A DNA stretch of 36,067 nucleotides from a virus: positions 1 to 36,067 of the IMG/VR virus record IMGVR_UViG_3300006638_000012, one strand, 5' to 3'. How positions within the stretch are numbered: position 1 is the stretch's first letter; each line of letters starts with the position of its first letter. Positions 15,387 through 24,400 of this stretch are shown piece by piece. A program made the translations under genes and the position numbers. Below the pieces are notes generated by a model. The model searched no databases and was not told the DNA's origin. It was given only the letters and a program-made list of their open reading frames with translations.

Positions 15387-16739
15387 TTAGTTCAGTAACA
15401 ACGAGAACGTAACATTGATAATTTCTAAGGGGTAAATCGGCATGAAACTCAATGTCACATCAATTGTTCTGGGATCAACGCTGTCTTGAACTACTGTAAT
15501 CGTTCCAATTTTTGTAATGAGTGTATTTGCAATAAGTCCAGTCAAATACGTTTGAATTGTTGTCGCAATTTGTGACGGGGTCTGACTCGTGATTTTTGTT
15601 CCGATATACGTTCTATCAAGCAACGGACGTAATGTTTTCAGAATATAATCTTTGATCAACCTGACGCTGGGAGTAACAGTATTCACGTTGGTCGAATCTG
15701 TGGTAACTCCGTCACGAATCTGTAATCCTCCACCGTTAGCAAATTCAAGAACCATAACACCATTCTGTGACAAATAATTCTTATCGCTATCTAGATAGTT
15801 AAATGTGCTGAGATCACTTGGTCCTACAATCGTTTGACGTGTCAATGGTGTAGCCGCGTCATTAGCAGGATTTGCTACAGCACCTGCAACTGCGGCCGCA
15901 AGATATTGACCTGGCAAGAACACAGTCTGGTTACTTTTGGTCACGGCATCTTGCAAGATCATGTCAAATGCTGGTGGTGCTACCATCCAGAAGCGGTCAA
16001 CCGAATTTAGATTAGCTTTAGCAACAATAGTTGTCGTGGCATCACTAAACCCATCAGATGAAGAAATAAATACGCGTTCATGTTGAGCACCAGGCGCACT
16101 CATGGTCAACGTATGATTGCGCACATATTGAGTCAATGTCGTATTGCATGACTGCGGAACAACCAATAAATCCACTTGCACCGCTTTCATAGCATCAACC
16201 GCTGTTTGGATGTCAGTAACAGCCGATGTCAACGCTTGACTGATAATGATTTGAGGCGCACCATTGCCAAACATCAGATTGGCCGCTACTGTAATGGGCG
16301 TATACACCCCATTATTAAGTTCAAATCCATACGTGTTTCGGATGCTCGCCATATTATTTCCGAAGGTCTGCGGTAAATATTCAGGAGCAAGTTTCTGACG
16401 ATTCCAAGAAACATAATATGTGGATCCTGTCGTCGGCTGTTGTCCAGAACTAAGCCAAGTAATAGAATTTCCAGAAACCGTAAAATCTGTTCCCAAAATA
16501 AACTGAGCCAAATTTGGAACTGTACCAATTGCGGTAACACTCACCAACGTAAACGTACTGACTGGAATAACATCAGTTCCGTTAGCCGTTCCTTTAACCA
16601 CAGGAGTATTGGATACAGGCAACGTATTTGACCCCGTTGCCACCAAGCCAATGGTTCGGAATCCCGCAGGAAGCCCACCTTGTGCTGGATTTGTTGTTTC
16701 TGTAATGTAAACGCCTGGTGGAAGATAGGTAGATGCCAT
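15387..16739 (-). CDS. Tail sheath protein
   Basis: The 450-residue protein begins ASTYLPPGVYITETTNPA, the near-universal 'PGVY+.E' opening of contractile sheaths. It ends with the sheath C-terminal domain: VRLIKDYILKTLRPLLDRTY, then an amphipathic helix (IATTIQTYLTGLIANTLI) and DPRTIDVTLSFMPIYPLEII. These last strands are the donor and acceptor strands that knit neighbouring sheath subunits. The middle contains LPGQYLAAAVAGAVANPAND, matching the 'p....aG..a..d...' region. The Shine-Dalgarno AAGGAG lies 6 bases before the ATG. Length is at the short end for phage sheaths, with one variable insert domain only. With the tube gene it shows that the virion is a myovirus. Confidence 0.93.
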   Translation of the reverse strand: MASTYLPPGVYITETTNPAQGGLPAGFRTIGLVATGSNTLPVSNTPVVKGTANGTDVIPVSTFTLVSVTAIGTVPNLAQFILGTDFTVSGNSITWLSSGQQPTTGSTYYVSWNRQKLAPEYLPQTFGNNMASIRNTYGFELNNGVYTPITVAANLMFGNGAPQIIISQALTSAVTDIQTAVDAMKAVQVDLLVVPQSCNTTLTQYVRNHTLTMSAPGAQHERVFISSSDGFSDATTTIVAKANLNSVDRFWMVAPPAFDMILQDAVTKSNQTVFLPGQYLAAAVAGAVANPANDAATPLTRQTIVGPSDLSTFNYLDSDKNYLSQNGVMVLEFANGGGLQIRDGVTTDSTNVNTVTPSVRLIKDYILKTLRPLLDRTYIGTKITSQTPSQIATTIQTYLTGLIANTLITKIGTITVVQDSVDPRTIDVTLSFMPIYPLEIINVTFSLLLN

Positions 16740-16804
16740 TGTGTCTCCTTGATAGAACTAAATTAGTTTGTGTGTTACAGAATCGGGAATCGGGTTTCGT
16801 TAGA

Positions 16805-17344
16805 TCAGGAAAGTTGTTTCAACAACCAATCTCTAGACAGTCCATATTGTTGTGCAAGTCGCCATAATTCCATAGCCAAAACACTTATATCTCCAACCGT
16901 TTTTGGTGGCGTTGCTTTAATCAGTTTATCAACTTCTGTCTTTGGCACACCCCCGCGTACAATGGTGATAAGTAATTCGGATAAATATTTGAACTCGTCT
17001 GTATCTATTGTGGCTAATTCATCACCTGTTGGAGACATCATTTCTTCTGTTGGTGGTAATATCACTGGATTATCAATATGGCTGGGTCTACCAGATTCAT
17101 CCAAATCATTAAACCCAACGTACCTATTATTATGCGTATCCCAAAGATATTGTTCTGTTGGTCGTTTTACAAATCGATCTTTCGCCCATGCAGGCTTTTT
17201 CTTTTCTTCGGGCTTTGACACTTCAGGTTTTGACGTAAAATCGTCCATAGAAAAAGCATCGTTATTGACAGGAGATTCAACAGGTTTTTTCTGTTCCTCA
17301 TCCAGTTCTGAATGCCAATCCGCTTTTTTAAGTAGCCAAACCAA
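16805..17344 (-). CDS. Unknown virion-region protein upstream of the sheath
   Basis: The 179-residue frame starts with a TTG codon 6 bases after GGAG; no ATG is present near it. The N-terminal 60 residues are charged and low-complexity (DEEQKKPVESPVNND, KPEVSKPEEKKKPAWAKDR), hence probably disordered. The C-terminal 110 residues appear helical (EFKYLSELLITIVRGGVPKT, ISVLAMELWRLAQQYGLSRD). No family is recognised. It sits between a neck/completion protein and the sheath, in a co-directional tight cluster, so a structural or assembly role is inferred only from place. The plus-strand frame of similar length across the same bases is considered its shadow. Confidence 0.6.
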   Translation of the reverse strand: MVWLLKKADWHSELDEEQKKPVESPVNNDAFSMDDFTSKPEVSKPEEKKKPAWAKDRFVKRPTEQYLWDTHNNRYVGFNDLDESGRPSHIDNPVILPPTEEMMSPTGDELATIDTDEFKYLSELLITIVRGGVPKTEVDKLIKATPPKTVGDISVLAMELWRLAQQYGLSRDWLLKQLS

Positions 17345-17353
17345 GTCAATCTC

Positions 17354-18007
17354 CTATAAATAACTGGGTACGCCTGAATCCGTTGCGCCATCGAACAATA
17401 ATGCAAAAATTCCGACCATGCTAATTGCGTTAATAGTTCCACCAGGCGCAAGGTTAATCGTGTGCTGAAACTCCGAATACACATTGACCGTCAACGAGTC
17501 CACGTACACGGGATCATTGCCAACCATTTCTTGACGTTCACCGCCATGATTCATACCTGCAACGGTAACGCCTTCCCGCGCAAATGCCGCAGGAAAATAG
17601 AACCGTATGTAAATAGCCACCCAATCCATTAACGCGCTACGTTGAACTGAACTTCGAGCGTATACGTTGATAATGACCGTGTTCGTTACGCCGCCAGCAT
17701 AAAATTCACTGACCACATTGGCGTACGTCGCGCCATCAGGACCAATGAACATGGACGTGTTATCACCCCAATGTTCACCACCGATCGTACGGACTAATGG
17801 ATCACCAGGTCCAAGACTAACGATGATCGCCGGATACCCAATCTTTTTCCATGGAAACGCATCGTAGATAAACACACCCGAATTTTCAGCGGGTTGATTG
17901 GGATCTGCTTGACTTATTTGATACGGAAAATCTGTGTTTGCTCCGAATGCTAGACGTAGCGCACGTACAAATCCCGTTCGTGTCTGTTCCCGGTTTGTGA
18001 AAAACAT
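17354..18007 (-). CDS. Neck/tail-completion protein candidate
   Basis: The 217-residue protein begins at an ATG that overlaps the stop of the preceding gene (GTAATG). It has FVRALRLAFGANTDFPYQIS, VFIYDAFPWKKIGYPAIIVS and a central TNTVIINVYARSSVQRSALM helix, then LMDWVAIYIRFYF. The phrase 'yP.++++....' followed by a beta strand and a helix with '+..l.d.v.....' resembles tail terminator/completion proteins that cap the tail under the neck. It precedes the sheath by two genes, where such proteins are found. No diagnostic motif is present, so the assignment is tentative. Confidence 0.45.
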   Translation of the reverse strand: MFFTNREQTRTGFVRALRLAFGANTDFPYQISQADPNQPAENSGVFIYDAFPWKKIGYPAIIVSLGPGDPLVRTIGGEHWGDNTSMFIGPDGATYANVVSEFYAGGVTNTVIINVYARSSVQRSALMDWVAIYIRFYFPAAFAREGVTVAGMNHGGERQEMVGNDPVYVDSLTVNVYSEFQHTINLAPGGTINAISMVGIFALLFDGATDSGVPSYL

Positions 18008-18654
18008 TACGGGTTCAACACGGGCACGTCATAAATAAATTCTTCTTCACCACGCGTCACCCATCTGAGATCAAATTCTTGATGCATCACTTGTCCTCGA
18101 AACTGAACTTCGTTAACGGTCAAGATCTCTAATCGATCACCACTATATTTGCGTATTAGTATGTCGCGCTGTTGCAACTTGGGAGTATAAATCGTCCATG
18201 GTCGTGACTTTGATTCTTTACGAACGCCGGCATCAGAAAATACGGTCATTTGTTCTGCTGGTGGAAATACCACCTTCAAATTCATCGCCGAGTGATACCC
18301 ACCAATCCAGCCCGTGTTGTAACAAGGGGACCGTTTATCTAAAGGCTTTGAACAATTCTCTTCGGCAGATTGCCAAAATGGACATCGAACACCAATACGT
18401 TTCCGTGGTAACAACAACATATCTTCGCCTTGCAACAATACGATGGCAAGATGCCGACGCCGCATTTCTTCAAAGTAATACTCTATCTCGGCATTATCAC
18501 CAATGAAAACATCCAACAATGTAGATGGATCAATGGCAATAGTTGACGTTGTCGGAAAATGTAAAAACGTATGGTTACCTTCGGCTTGCTGGGCAAAAGG
18601 TGGTGTTGTCGTTGGTACAGTTACGCCGTCATGAAAAAGTAAAAGGAGACTCAT
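18007..18654 (-). CDS. Neck-region virion protein with a four-cysteine cluster
   Basis: I start at the ATG at 18654 (MSLLLLFHDGVTVP) because an upstream in-frame ATG at 18735 would overlap the previous gene by 80 bases. The protein is then 215 residues. The notable segment is RIGVRCPFWQSAEENCSKPL followed by DKRSPCYNTGWIGGYH. The C-P-x-W, then C, then C-Y-x-T-G-x-x-G-G-Y pattern resembles a zinc-holding knot known in virion 'neck' proteins of several large myoviruses (CPxC...CxxCxGTGxxGGY). Here one cysteine of that pattern is replaced. After it come beta strands and RRDILIRKYSGDRLEILTVN-like sequence. Role by analogy: a head-tail connector component. Moderate confidence. Confidence 0.5.
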   Translation of the reverse strand: MSLLLLFHDGVTVPTTTPPFAQQAEGNHTFLHFPTTSTIAIDPSTLLDVFIGDNAEIEYYFEEMRRRHLAIVLLQGEDMLLLPRKRIGVRCPFWQSAEENCSKPLDKRSPCYNTGWIGGYHSAMNLKVVFPPAEQMTVFSDAGVRKESKSRPWTIYTPKLQQRDILIRKYSGDRLEILTVNEVQFRGQVMHQEFDLRWVTRGEEEFIYDVPVLNP

Positions 18655-18655
18655 A

Positions 18656-19024
18656 TTAAAATAACGAAGACCACGACGCACCTGGTAACGGTTTATTGTC
18701 CATGGACGCATAGTCAACGTATGTGCTTGGCCCACTTAAATAAGACTCAATAGCCCCATCAAACGATGACACGCGATACCACCAAATATTGTCGCTGTTA
18801 TCATTAGGGGTTGGAGGTAAATCCCAATATGTAAGACCTACTAATGTCGTGAAATTGGCAATGCGGGTAAACGCATCGTATGGAATTTCAGACCGGTACA
18901 AGTTATAGCCAATAACACTTTCTTTAAAAGGTAAAACGCTAACCGGATACCACGACACACAAAGACAAAGACCGTTGTACGTGGATATGACACTAAGCCC
19001 AATGGGAGTAGCAATTAATGACAT
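18656..19024 (-). CDS. Small fibronectin-type-III-like virion protein
   Basis: The 122-residue protein looks like one FN3 domain: VISTYNGLCLCVSWYPVSVL, then VIGYNLYRSEIPYDAFTRIA, then WWYRVSSFDGAIESYLSGPS. The 'L.W.pv......Y.lYRs........' and 'Y.V......e...S.p' phrases are those of FN3 repeats found on phage surfaces. GGGGG-rich Shine-Dalgarno lies before the ATG. FN3/Ig domains on virions are thought to bind cell-surface sugars weakly, and this one could decorate the neck. It ends next to the four-cysteine protein, with which it is probably co-expressed. Confidence 0.55.
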   Translation of the reverse strand: MSLIATPIGLSVISTYNGLCLCVSWYPVSVLPFKESVIGYNLYRSEIPYDAFTRIANFTTLVGLTYWDLPPTPNDNSDNIWWYRVSSFDGAIESYLSGPSTYVDYASMDNKPLPGASWSSLF

Positions 19025-19033
19025 TAGACCCCC

Positions 19034-20485
19034 TTACTGACAGGCTGTTGTTTGTGCACTAGTCCTGACGAAACTATGAATAGTTGATGTTGATACACAA
19101 AGAAAATCTGTGGTGCATCCACTCGTACAAACTCCAATTTCTCCGATAAATGTTGTTGCAGCTTGAATCGTTGCAAGGCTCCCGATAATAATTTGCGCTA
19201 TACGTGCATCCACTCCATTATTATTATTCAGGTGCATGGAATGGTCCGTTGAGTTTGCGTAGGTGAGATCAACCACAGAAATTCCAGTCGGTGGTGTGCC
19301 TTCCGTGGATTGCCATTGACCTGCACCAGATCCATTTGTAACAACGGAAAGTGCGGTCATTGTACTCACAACGGTCAAACTTGATGTGACCGTTTCCGCT
19401 TGCGGAATTGTTTGAGAAAGACTTAGTGAAGGCGTAGCACCTCCTGTTGAAGTTATCGCTGTACCCCCACTCACGCTGGTAACAGTTCCATTACCCTTAG
19501 CATTGAACGTATTCCAATCCGACGCTTTTAAAAGTCCTGTACTTATAATTGACGCATAAATATTGTTATAGGCATATGTTGTTGTTGCACTTGACTGAGA
19601 AAGAATTGCTGTTGTTGTGTCCACAAGAACTGTAAGAGTGACATTATTAACAGTTGGAGTTGACCCCGTTATTATGGTTCCAAAACCAGAAACAAAATTA
19701 AAATTTGTGGTATTTGCCGATAAATTAGTTCCGTTTAATTGAACAGTCGTTGATGAACTACCCCCAGATCCTGTACCACAGGCTGGACCCAATGTCACTA
19801 ATGCTCCACCAACTCCTGCCTGAACACAACTACCAGTCGTTAACCCCGAATCATTAATCGCACTAGAATTTAATATGGCAATAGTGCCACTATCAATATT
19901 TAAAATCGCGCCCACTTGGTGTGTTGCTTGATTTAAAACAGCATTAATCCCATTTCCTTGTACATTTTGAGTTGTTCCATCATTTGTGATCAAATGCCCA
20001 ATATTGTCAACAGACACAATCCAAGAAACACTGTTAGGGTCACTCAAAATTAATAAAGGTATCGCTGAATCGTAACTACCCCCAGCAGTCGTAATCAAAT
20101 GTCCCGTCAAATCAATAGATACTGTCTGATACGCCCCGAGATTGTCCTTTAATACAATTCGATTTGGATGTAAATATCCACTAAAAATTGATAAAGTTCC
20201 AGAAGATACAAGACGCCCACTAATATCAACAGTAACGTTCCAAAGATTGTTATTGCTATCCGTAAGAACAAATCCTTGATAAGCGGTGCCCGCAACATTG
20301 AGGTTTACTGATCCATCATTATTATTGATTAACGTGCCATTGGTGACTTTTAAATTGTTTGGAAAAGTGCGTAACGTTCCGTCTTGTGTACTAACTTGTA
20401 ATCGCTGAGTAACATCTGCATGACCGAGATTAAGAGAAAAAACAATCCCTAAAATCCCAGCAATATATTTTAATTTCTTAAGCAT
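19034..20485 (-). CDS. Fibre-like repeat protein with an apparent Sec signal peptide
   Basis: I start at the ATG at 20485, which overlaps the stop of the preceding gene (TATGCTTAA); an in-frame ATG 24 bases earlier is possible. The N-terminus MLKKLKYIAGILGIVFSLNL followed by GHA|D is a standard bacterial signal peptide (two-lysine n-region, about 15 hydrophobic residues, A-x-A-like cleavage). The mature part has three related repeats of about 50 residues (SNNNLWNVTVDISGRLVSSG, NLGAYQTVSIDLTGHLITTA, NSVSWIVSVDNIGHLITNDG). Low-complexity fibre-type sequence follows (GTVTSVSGGTAITSTGGATP), and a C-terminal domain has five cysteines (VCTSGCTTDFLCV...TACQ). Fibre or surface appendage is the best description. 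A signal peptide on a virion-cluster gene is unusual and means either export of the protein or acquisition from a bacterium. Confidence 0.55.
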   Translation of the reverse strand: MLKKLKYIAGILGIVFSLNLGHADVTQRLQVSTQDGTLRTFPNNLKVTNGTLINNNDGSVNLNVAGTAYQGFVLTDSNNNLWNVTVDISGRLVSSGTLSIFSGYLHPNRIVLKDNLGAYQTVSIDLTGHLITTAGGSYDSAIPLLILSDPNSVSWIVSVDNIGHLITNDGTTQNVQGNGINAVLNQATHQVGAILNIDSGTIAILNSSAINDSGLTTGSCVQAGVGGALVTLGPACGTGSGGSSSTTVQLNGTNLSANTTNFNFVSGFGTIITGSTPTVNNVTLTVLVDTTTAILSQSSATTTYAYNNIYASIISTGLLKASDWNTFNAKGNGTVTSVSGGTAITSTGGATPSLSLSQTIPQAETVTSSLTVVSTMTALSVVTNGSGAGQWQSTEGTPPTGISVVDLTYANSTDHSMHLNNNNGVDARIAQIIIGSLATIQAATTFIGEIGVCTSGCTTDFLCVSTSTIHSFVRTSAQTTACQ

Positions 20486-21017
20486 ACAAGACATTGGCAA
20501 GAATTCCATTGGCTAGTGCACCACTACCCGATAATGTCGCCGTTGCTGCTGTAGCAATGGCCGTTTCATACGGAATACCAATGGTCGTAACTGGCCAATC
20601 TAAAGAGCCAAAAGCTGGAATCCAATATGTTAGTTTTGGTGGCGTAGTTCCTACTATAACATTGACTATTAACGCATCATAAAAATGTAAAAAAACATCG
20701 GTACTATTTGGATTATAAAAATGCATTCCAAAAACGTTGCCTGATACTCCTTTGACTTGGATAGGAGTATTGTTGAAATTTGGGTTGTTATACGTTTCTA
20801 ACCCAGACGTACCTGAAGTCGCGGGCAATATAGATTGAACACTGACAGACAACCCTAAAACAGGATCAACAGAAGCAATACCAATAGCACTATCTGGGTC
20901 TGCAATGACCATGGCTTGACGTACTGCCCCAGAAGGTAACTGAAATGTATCAACACTAGCCCCGCTAGGAGGACTCAGAGAGGGAAAAGCCTGGATCGGT
21001 ACGCTAAATTCAGCCAT
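20478..21017 (-). CDS. Virion-associated beta-rich protein, unknown function
   Basis: The 179-residue protein has AAAGGA before its ATG. Its C-terminal 100 residues (GNVFGMHFYNPNSTDVFLHF, then LTYWIPAFGSLDWPVTTIGI) form a pattern I associate with many phage and metagenomic virion proteins: a beta domain in which a 'fyNp....+fl.fYda' strand is followed by 'p....++P......+p..G+.y..ai...at'. The final ATATLSGSGALANGILANVL stretch is Ala/Gly-rich. The gene lies between a BppU-like protein and a fibre-like protein, so a structural role is likely. No enzyme motif is visible. Confidence 0.5.
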   Translation of the reverse strand: MAEFSVPIQAFPSLSPPSGASVDTFQLPSGAVRQAMVIADPDSAIGIASVDPVLGLSVSVQSILPATSGTSGLETYNNPNFNNTPIQVKGVSGNVFGMHFYNPNSTDVFLHFYDALIVNVIVGTTPPKLTYWIPAFGSLDWPVTTIGIPYETAIATAATATLSGSGALANGILANVLYA

Positions 21018-21026
21018 ATTTTTCCT

Positions 21027-21434
21027 TTAAACTCCTAAACTTTGATCTATGATGAGCGGAAACTGTATAGCGACATCGTTATATCCAGGCCCATGCACAG
21101 CTAATTCGGCGATATACGATCCAAATACGGCATCACTGTCTGCTAATGTCACAATCACAACTCCATTAGTCGCATCTGTAATTGTACACGCCTTATTAAA
21201 AATGAAAGACGCTGTCGGGTCCACCGCAATTTTGGCACCAAACCCAACCGTCATCCCAGTTAAGTTCATGGCCGCACCATTTTGATTAATAGTGAACGTA
21301 AACGTTTTCGTTGTGCCACTAAAAATATGTTGTTCAGTTAATTGTGGTTGCATAAGGTTATCCCAATCGTCATCAAAGTCAAGAATGACTTTAACTATTG
21401 ATGTATCTCCCGTAAGATCCAATGATTCAGCCAT
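21027..21434 (-). CDS. BppU N-terminal-like baseplate/fibre anchor domain
   Basis: The 135-residue protein contains FTFTINQNGAAMNLTGMTVG followed by FGAKI, then ACTITDATNGVVIVTLADSD and GSYIAELAVHG. This order (f.+.. .G...dltg.tv.f..k ... ci+tDa.+G.v.+.l...+...G.Y.aEl) is that of the Ig-like BppU N-terminal domain that plugs receptor-binding proteins into siphovirus baseplates and other virion sockets. Here it stands alone, without the C-terminal receptor-binding part. It could be an anchor subunit for another fibre gene nearby. It is separated from the glycosyltransferase gene by 8 bases. Confidence 0.6.
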   Translation of the reverse strand: MAESLDLTGDTSIVKVILDFDDDWDNLMQPQLTEQHIFSGTTKTFTFTINQNGAAMNLTGMTVGFGAKIAVDPTASFIFNKACTITDATNGVVIVTLADSDAVFGSYIAELAVHGPGYNDVAIQFPLIIDQSLGV

Positions 21435-21442
21435 ACGCCCCT

Positions 21443-24400
21443 TTACCGAAATAACATCATGGACAGAACCGTACGTCTAACCGTTTGTAAATTCTTCTCA
21501 ACACGCTGTTTATGGTTGTCATGCACATCAGAACCCATAAGGGACAACGCATGTTGAAAATGTTTTTCGGCTTGATCATATCGTCCGCAACTCCACAAAA
21601 GTACGCCACAATCGTTCATCGCCATGTGATCTTTAGGATTTAATTCCAATACTTTTTTGTATCGGTTAATGGCTTCTTCGTAATCGCCTACGTGCAACGC
21701 ATGAACACCCGTCGTAAACCAAGCCCTTGGATCATTAGGGCGTTCTTCAATTTGTTTATTGCCTAACGCATAATAATATTTGAACTTATTATCTAAAACG
21801 GTCTGACCCCGTAAATATCCAAAGTGCCACAGTTGACAAGGCGCACGACGAATATCCATAAACGATTTTGTCTTTGCTATTTCAGCATCACCACCATCGG
21901 CTAGAAATTTCGCTTCGCGTTCTTTACGCAATGCAATGAACGAATCGTCTAATTCTTCGTGAACAATACCTGCATATTTAACGGTCGGGTACTGGTTCTT
22001 AAATAACCGACACGTTTCACTGAGTGCCCACTGTGCTTCTTTAACTGAACCCGGATGTTCCAACCAATTTATAATGGGGAATATCCAACCTTCTACACCA
22101 GGTTCTCGAACCATCAGAGACAAATGCGGTAAACTCTCAGGTGGTAATTGTTCATCAGGATCTAACCGAAATATCCAGTCTCCTGTAGCTAACGACAACG
22201 AAAAGTTACGGGCGTCACTAAAATTGTCAGTCCATTTGAACGGGACAACTCTTGCTCCCATCTGTCTAGCAAAGTTCGGCGTGTTATCAGTACACCCAGT
22301 ATCCACACAAATGATTTCGTCAATATGATCACGAACACCTTCAAGACACCGTGCAATCATTTCACCTTCATTGTGAATGAGCATACACAACGAAATCTTA
22401 TGAGTTTCGTCAAATGGAACGAACTTCGCGCCAGTCTCATCATTCACATGCCGATACGCATCACGTGCAAAAATGGTGCCATACGCGGGTCGTGACCAAT
22501 CCGCAGGATCTGCTATCGTTTGCCAGGGAATACCCGATGCTTTAAATTGCGCTACTTCATTTGGAGTTGGATCACCGTAATACAATTTCCAGTAATACTC
22601 TTTCCACTGCCCCAACACCATGTCAAGATTCTTTTCAGTATCAATCTTGGTATACCGTGCATATTTCCCAACCCGATCTTCAGGGCGCACGTTGCCATAA
22701 TGCAAAATCTTAACTAATGACGTTCCCCAATGCTCAGATTGAAACGTCGGATGACTACCTACATGAATAAGAGAACCTGTGCCTTCAATACGAAGACCTG
22801 GTAATGCGCGAAACATACGTCCTTGCCAAAACTTACCCCACAACCCGTCGATACGACGTGTGTTATCACTGTTCCATAACTGAACTATTGGAAACGTCCA
22901 TAACATCACTTCAGGATTTTCAGGATTTGTCAGGTACTCAATTTCAGTTGTGATAGAACTTGTGGGCATTTCATCATGATCAAATAACCAAATCCAATCA
23001 GGATGACGACTGTACGCCATGTCAAGAACCATGTTACGACTATCGGCTTCGGCATAGCCCTTAACGTCGTCCTTATCATCACCAATCAAAACAACTTTTG
23101 AAAATTGAGCACAAATTTCTTTAGTATTATCCGTTGTCAATTTGGACACCGATACCACAATTTCATCAGCAAATGTACTGATGCGTTCTAAGACACGCGG
23201 TAAATACCGTGCCCCGTCTTTGACGCGACATGCCGCTACAACAAATTTCTTTAACCGCCCATCTGGCAACCGTTGCTCAATAGGAACATCTTTTTTAGCA
23301 ACCTCAGCGTCTTTAACACGGGCATCAAAATTGGCTTTGGCCATCTCTTCAAAACCACTATCGGCTGCCGCCCATTTATCAACGTACCGTTTCCGGTTTG
23401 AATGAAACAATCCAGACGCATCCATTTTATTGGTCTGAAATGTCTTGTTCATGTAATGATGTAATAGCGTGGATTGATCTACAGCGTACCGAAACCCTGC
23501 CAAAAAACCGCGAAGACAATTATGAACAAATACCCCACTTTTATCAGAAAATCCGACTGCAAAATTATGATAGGTTTCAACTTCCATATCATAAACATCC
23601 TCAACACCGAATACTTCTACCTGAATAACTTTATGATTCAGAATCGGTGTGGCTAAACTTTTTAGTTTGTTTCTTGTTTCTGCCCCTTTCTTTCCAGCTG
23701 CACTTCTTTCCTCTGGTGTAAGCAAAGCCTTTGCTTTTTTAACCGCTTCTAAAATACGTTTGGAGATAATTTGACGTTCTTCCACAGTACGTAAAGCATT
23801 TTTTTCTTTTGTTTTTTCTACCCCACGTAACACAATAGCCGAACGTTCTTCAGGTGTTAATTTTGCTCTAGCCGCTTTAGCAGAAATAGACTTTTTCTTT
23901 GAAGTTTCAAGAATTTGTTCAGGGGTTCTTTTTGCAAGTGCAGCTTTTACTTTAATAGAAATTAGTTCTCTTGTTTCTTCTGCTTTTGATCCATTCCAAA
24001 ATTCAGCAAGTGTTTTCTTAGACAATTCACTTTGTAATGCTCTATTTTTTGGATCACTGTATTTAGCTATTTGACGCTCAGACAGCATATGATCACTCTC
24101 AGCATATGCTCCGTTCGCTCTTGCTTCTTTTTGTCCCGCTAAAATATTTTGACGATGTTCTTCTGAGAACTTTCTCCCTTTCATTTTGTCCGACACTTTC
24201 TTTCGACGGGCTGAATCTTTCGCTAATTGTGCTGCAAAGGTTCGTCGCCACTCGGTTAATTTTTTACCGTTGGCACTTTCTAAAAATCGTTTTCTACCTT
24301 CATCTCGTTTGATGATTTGCTCTGGTGGAACGCCTAAACTACCATGCAATCGAAGATGATCATCCCCAGTCATTTTAACCAAGTTAGTTGGTAAATTATT

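Noticed and set aside
16770-17363. Plus-strand open frame of 197 codons
   Set aside because: It mirrors the minus-strand gene 17344-16805 in the same operon, has no Shine-Dalgarno and a low-complexity Ser/Cys-rich product.
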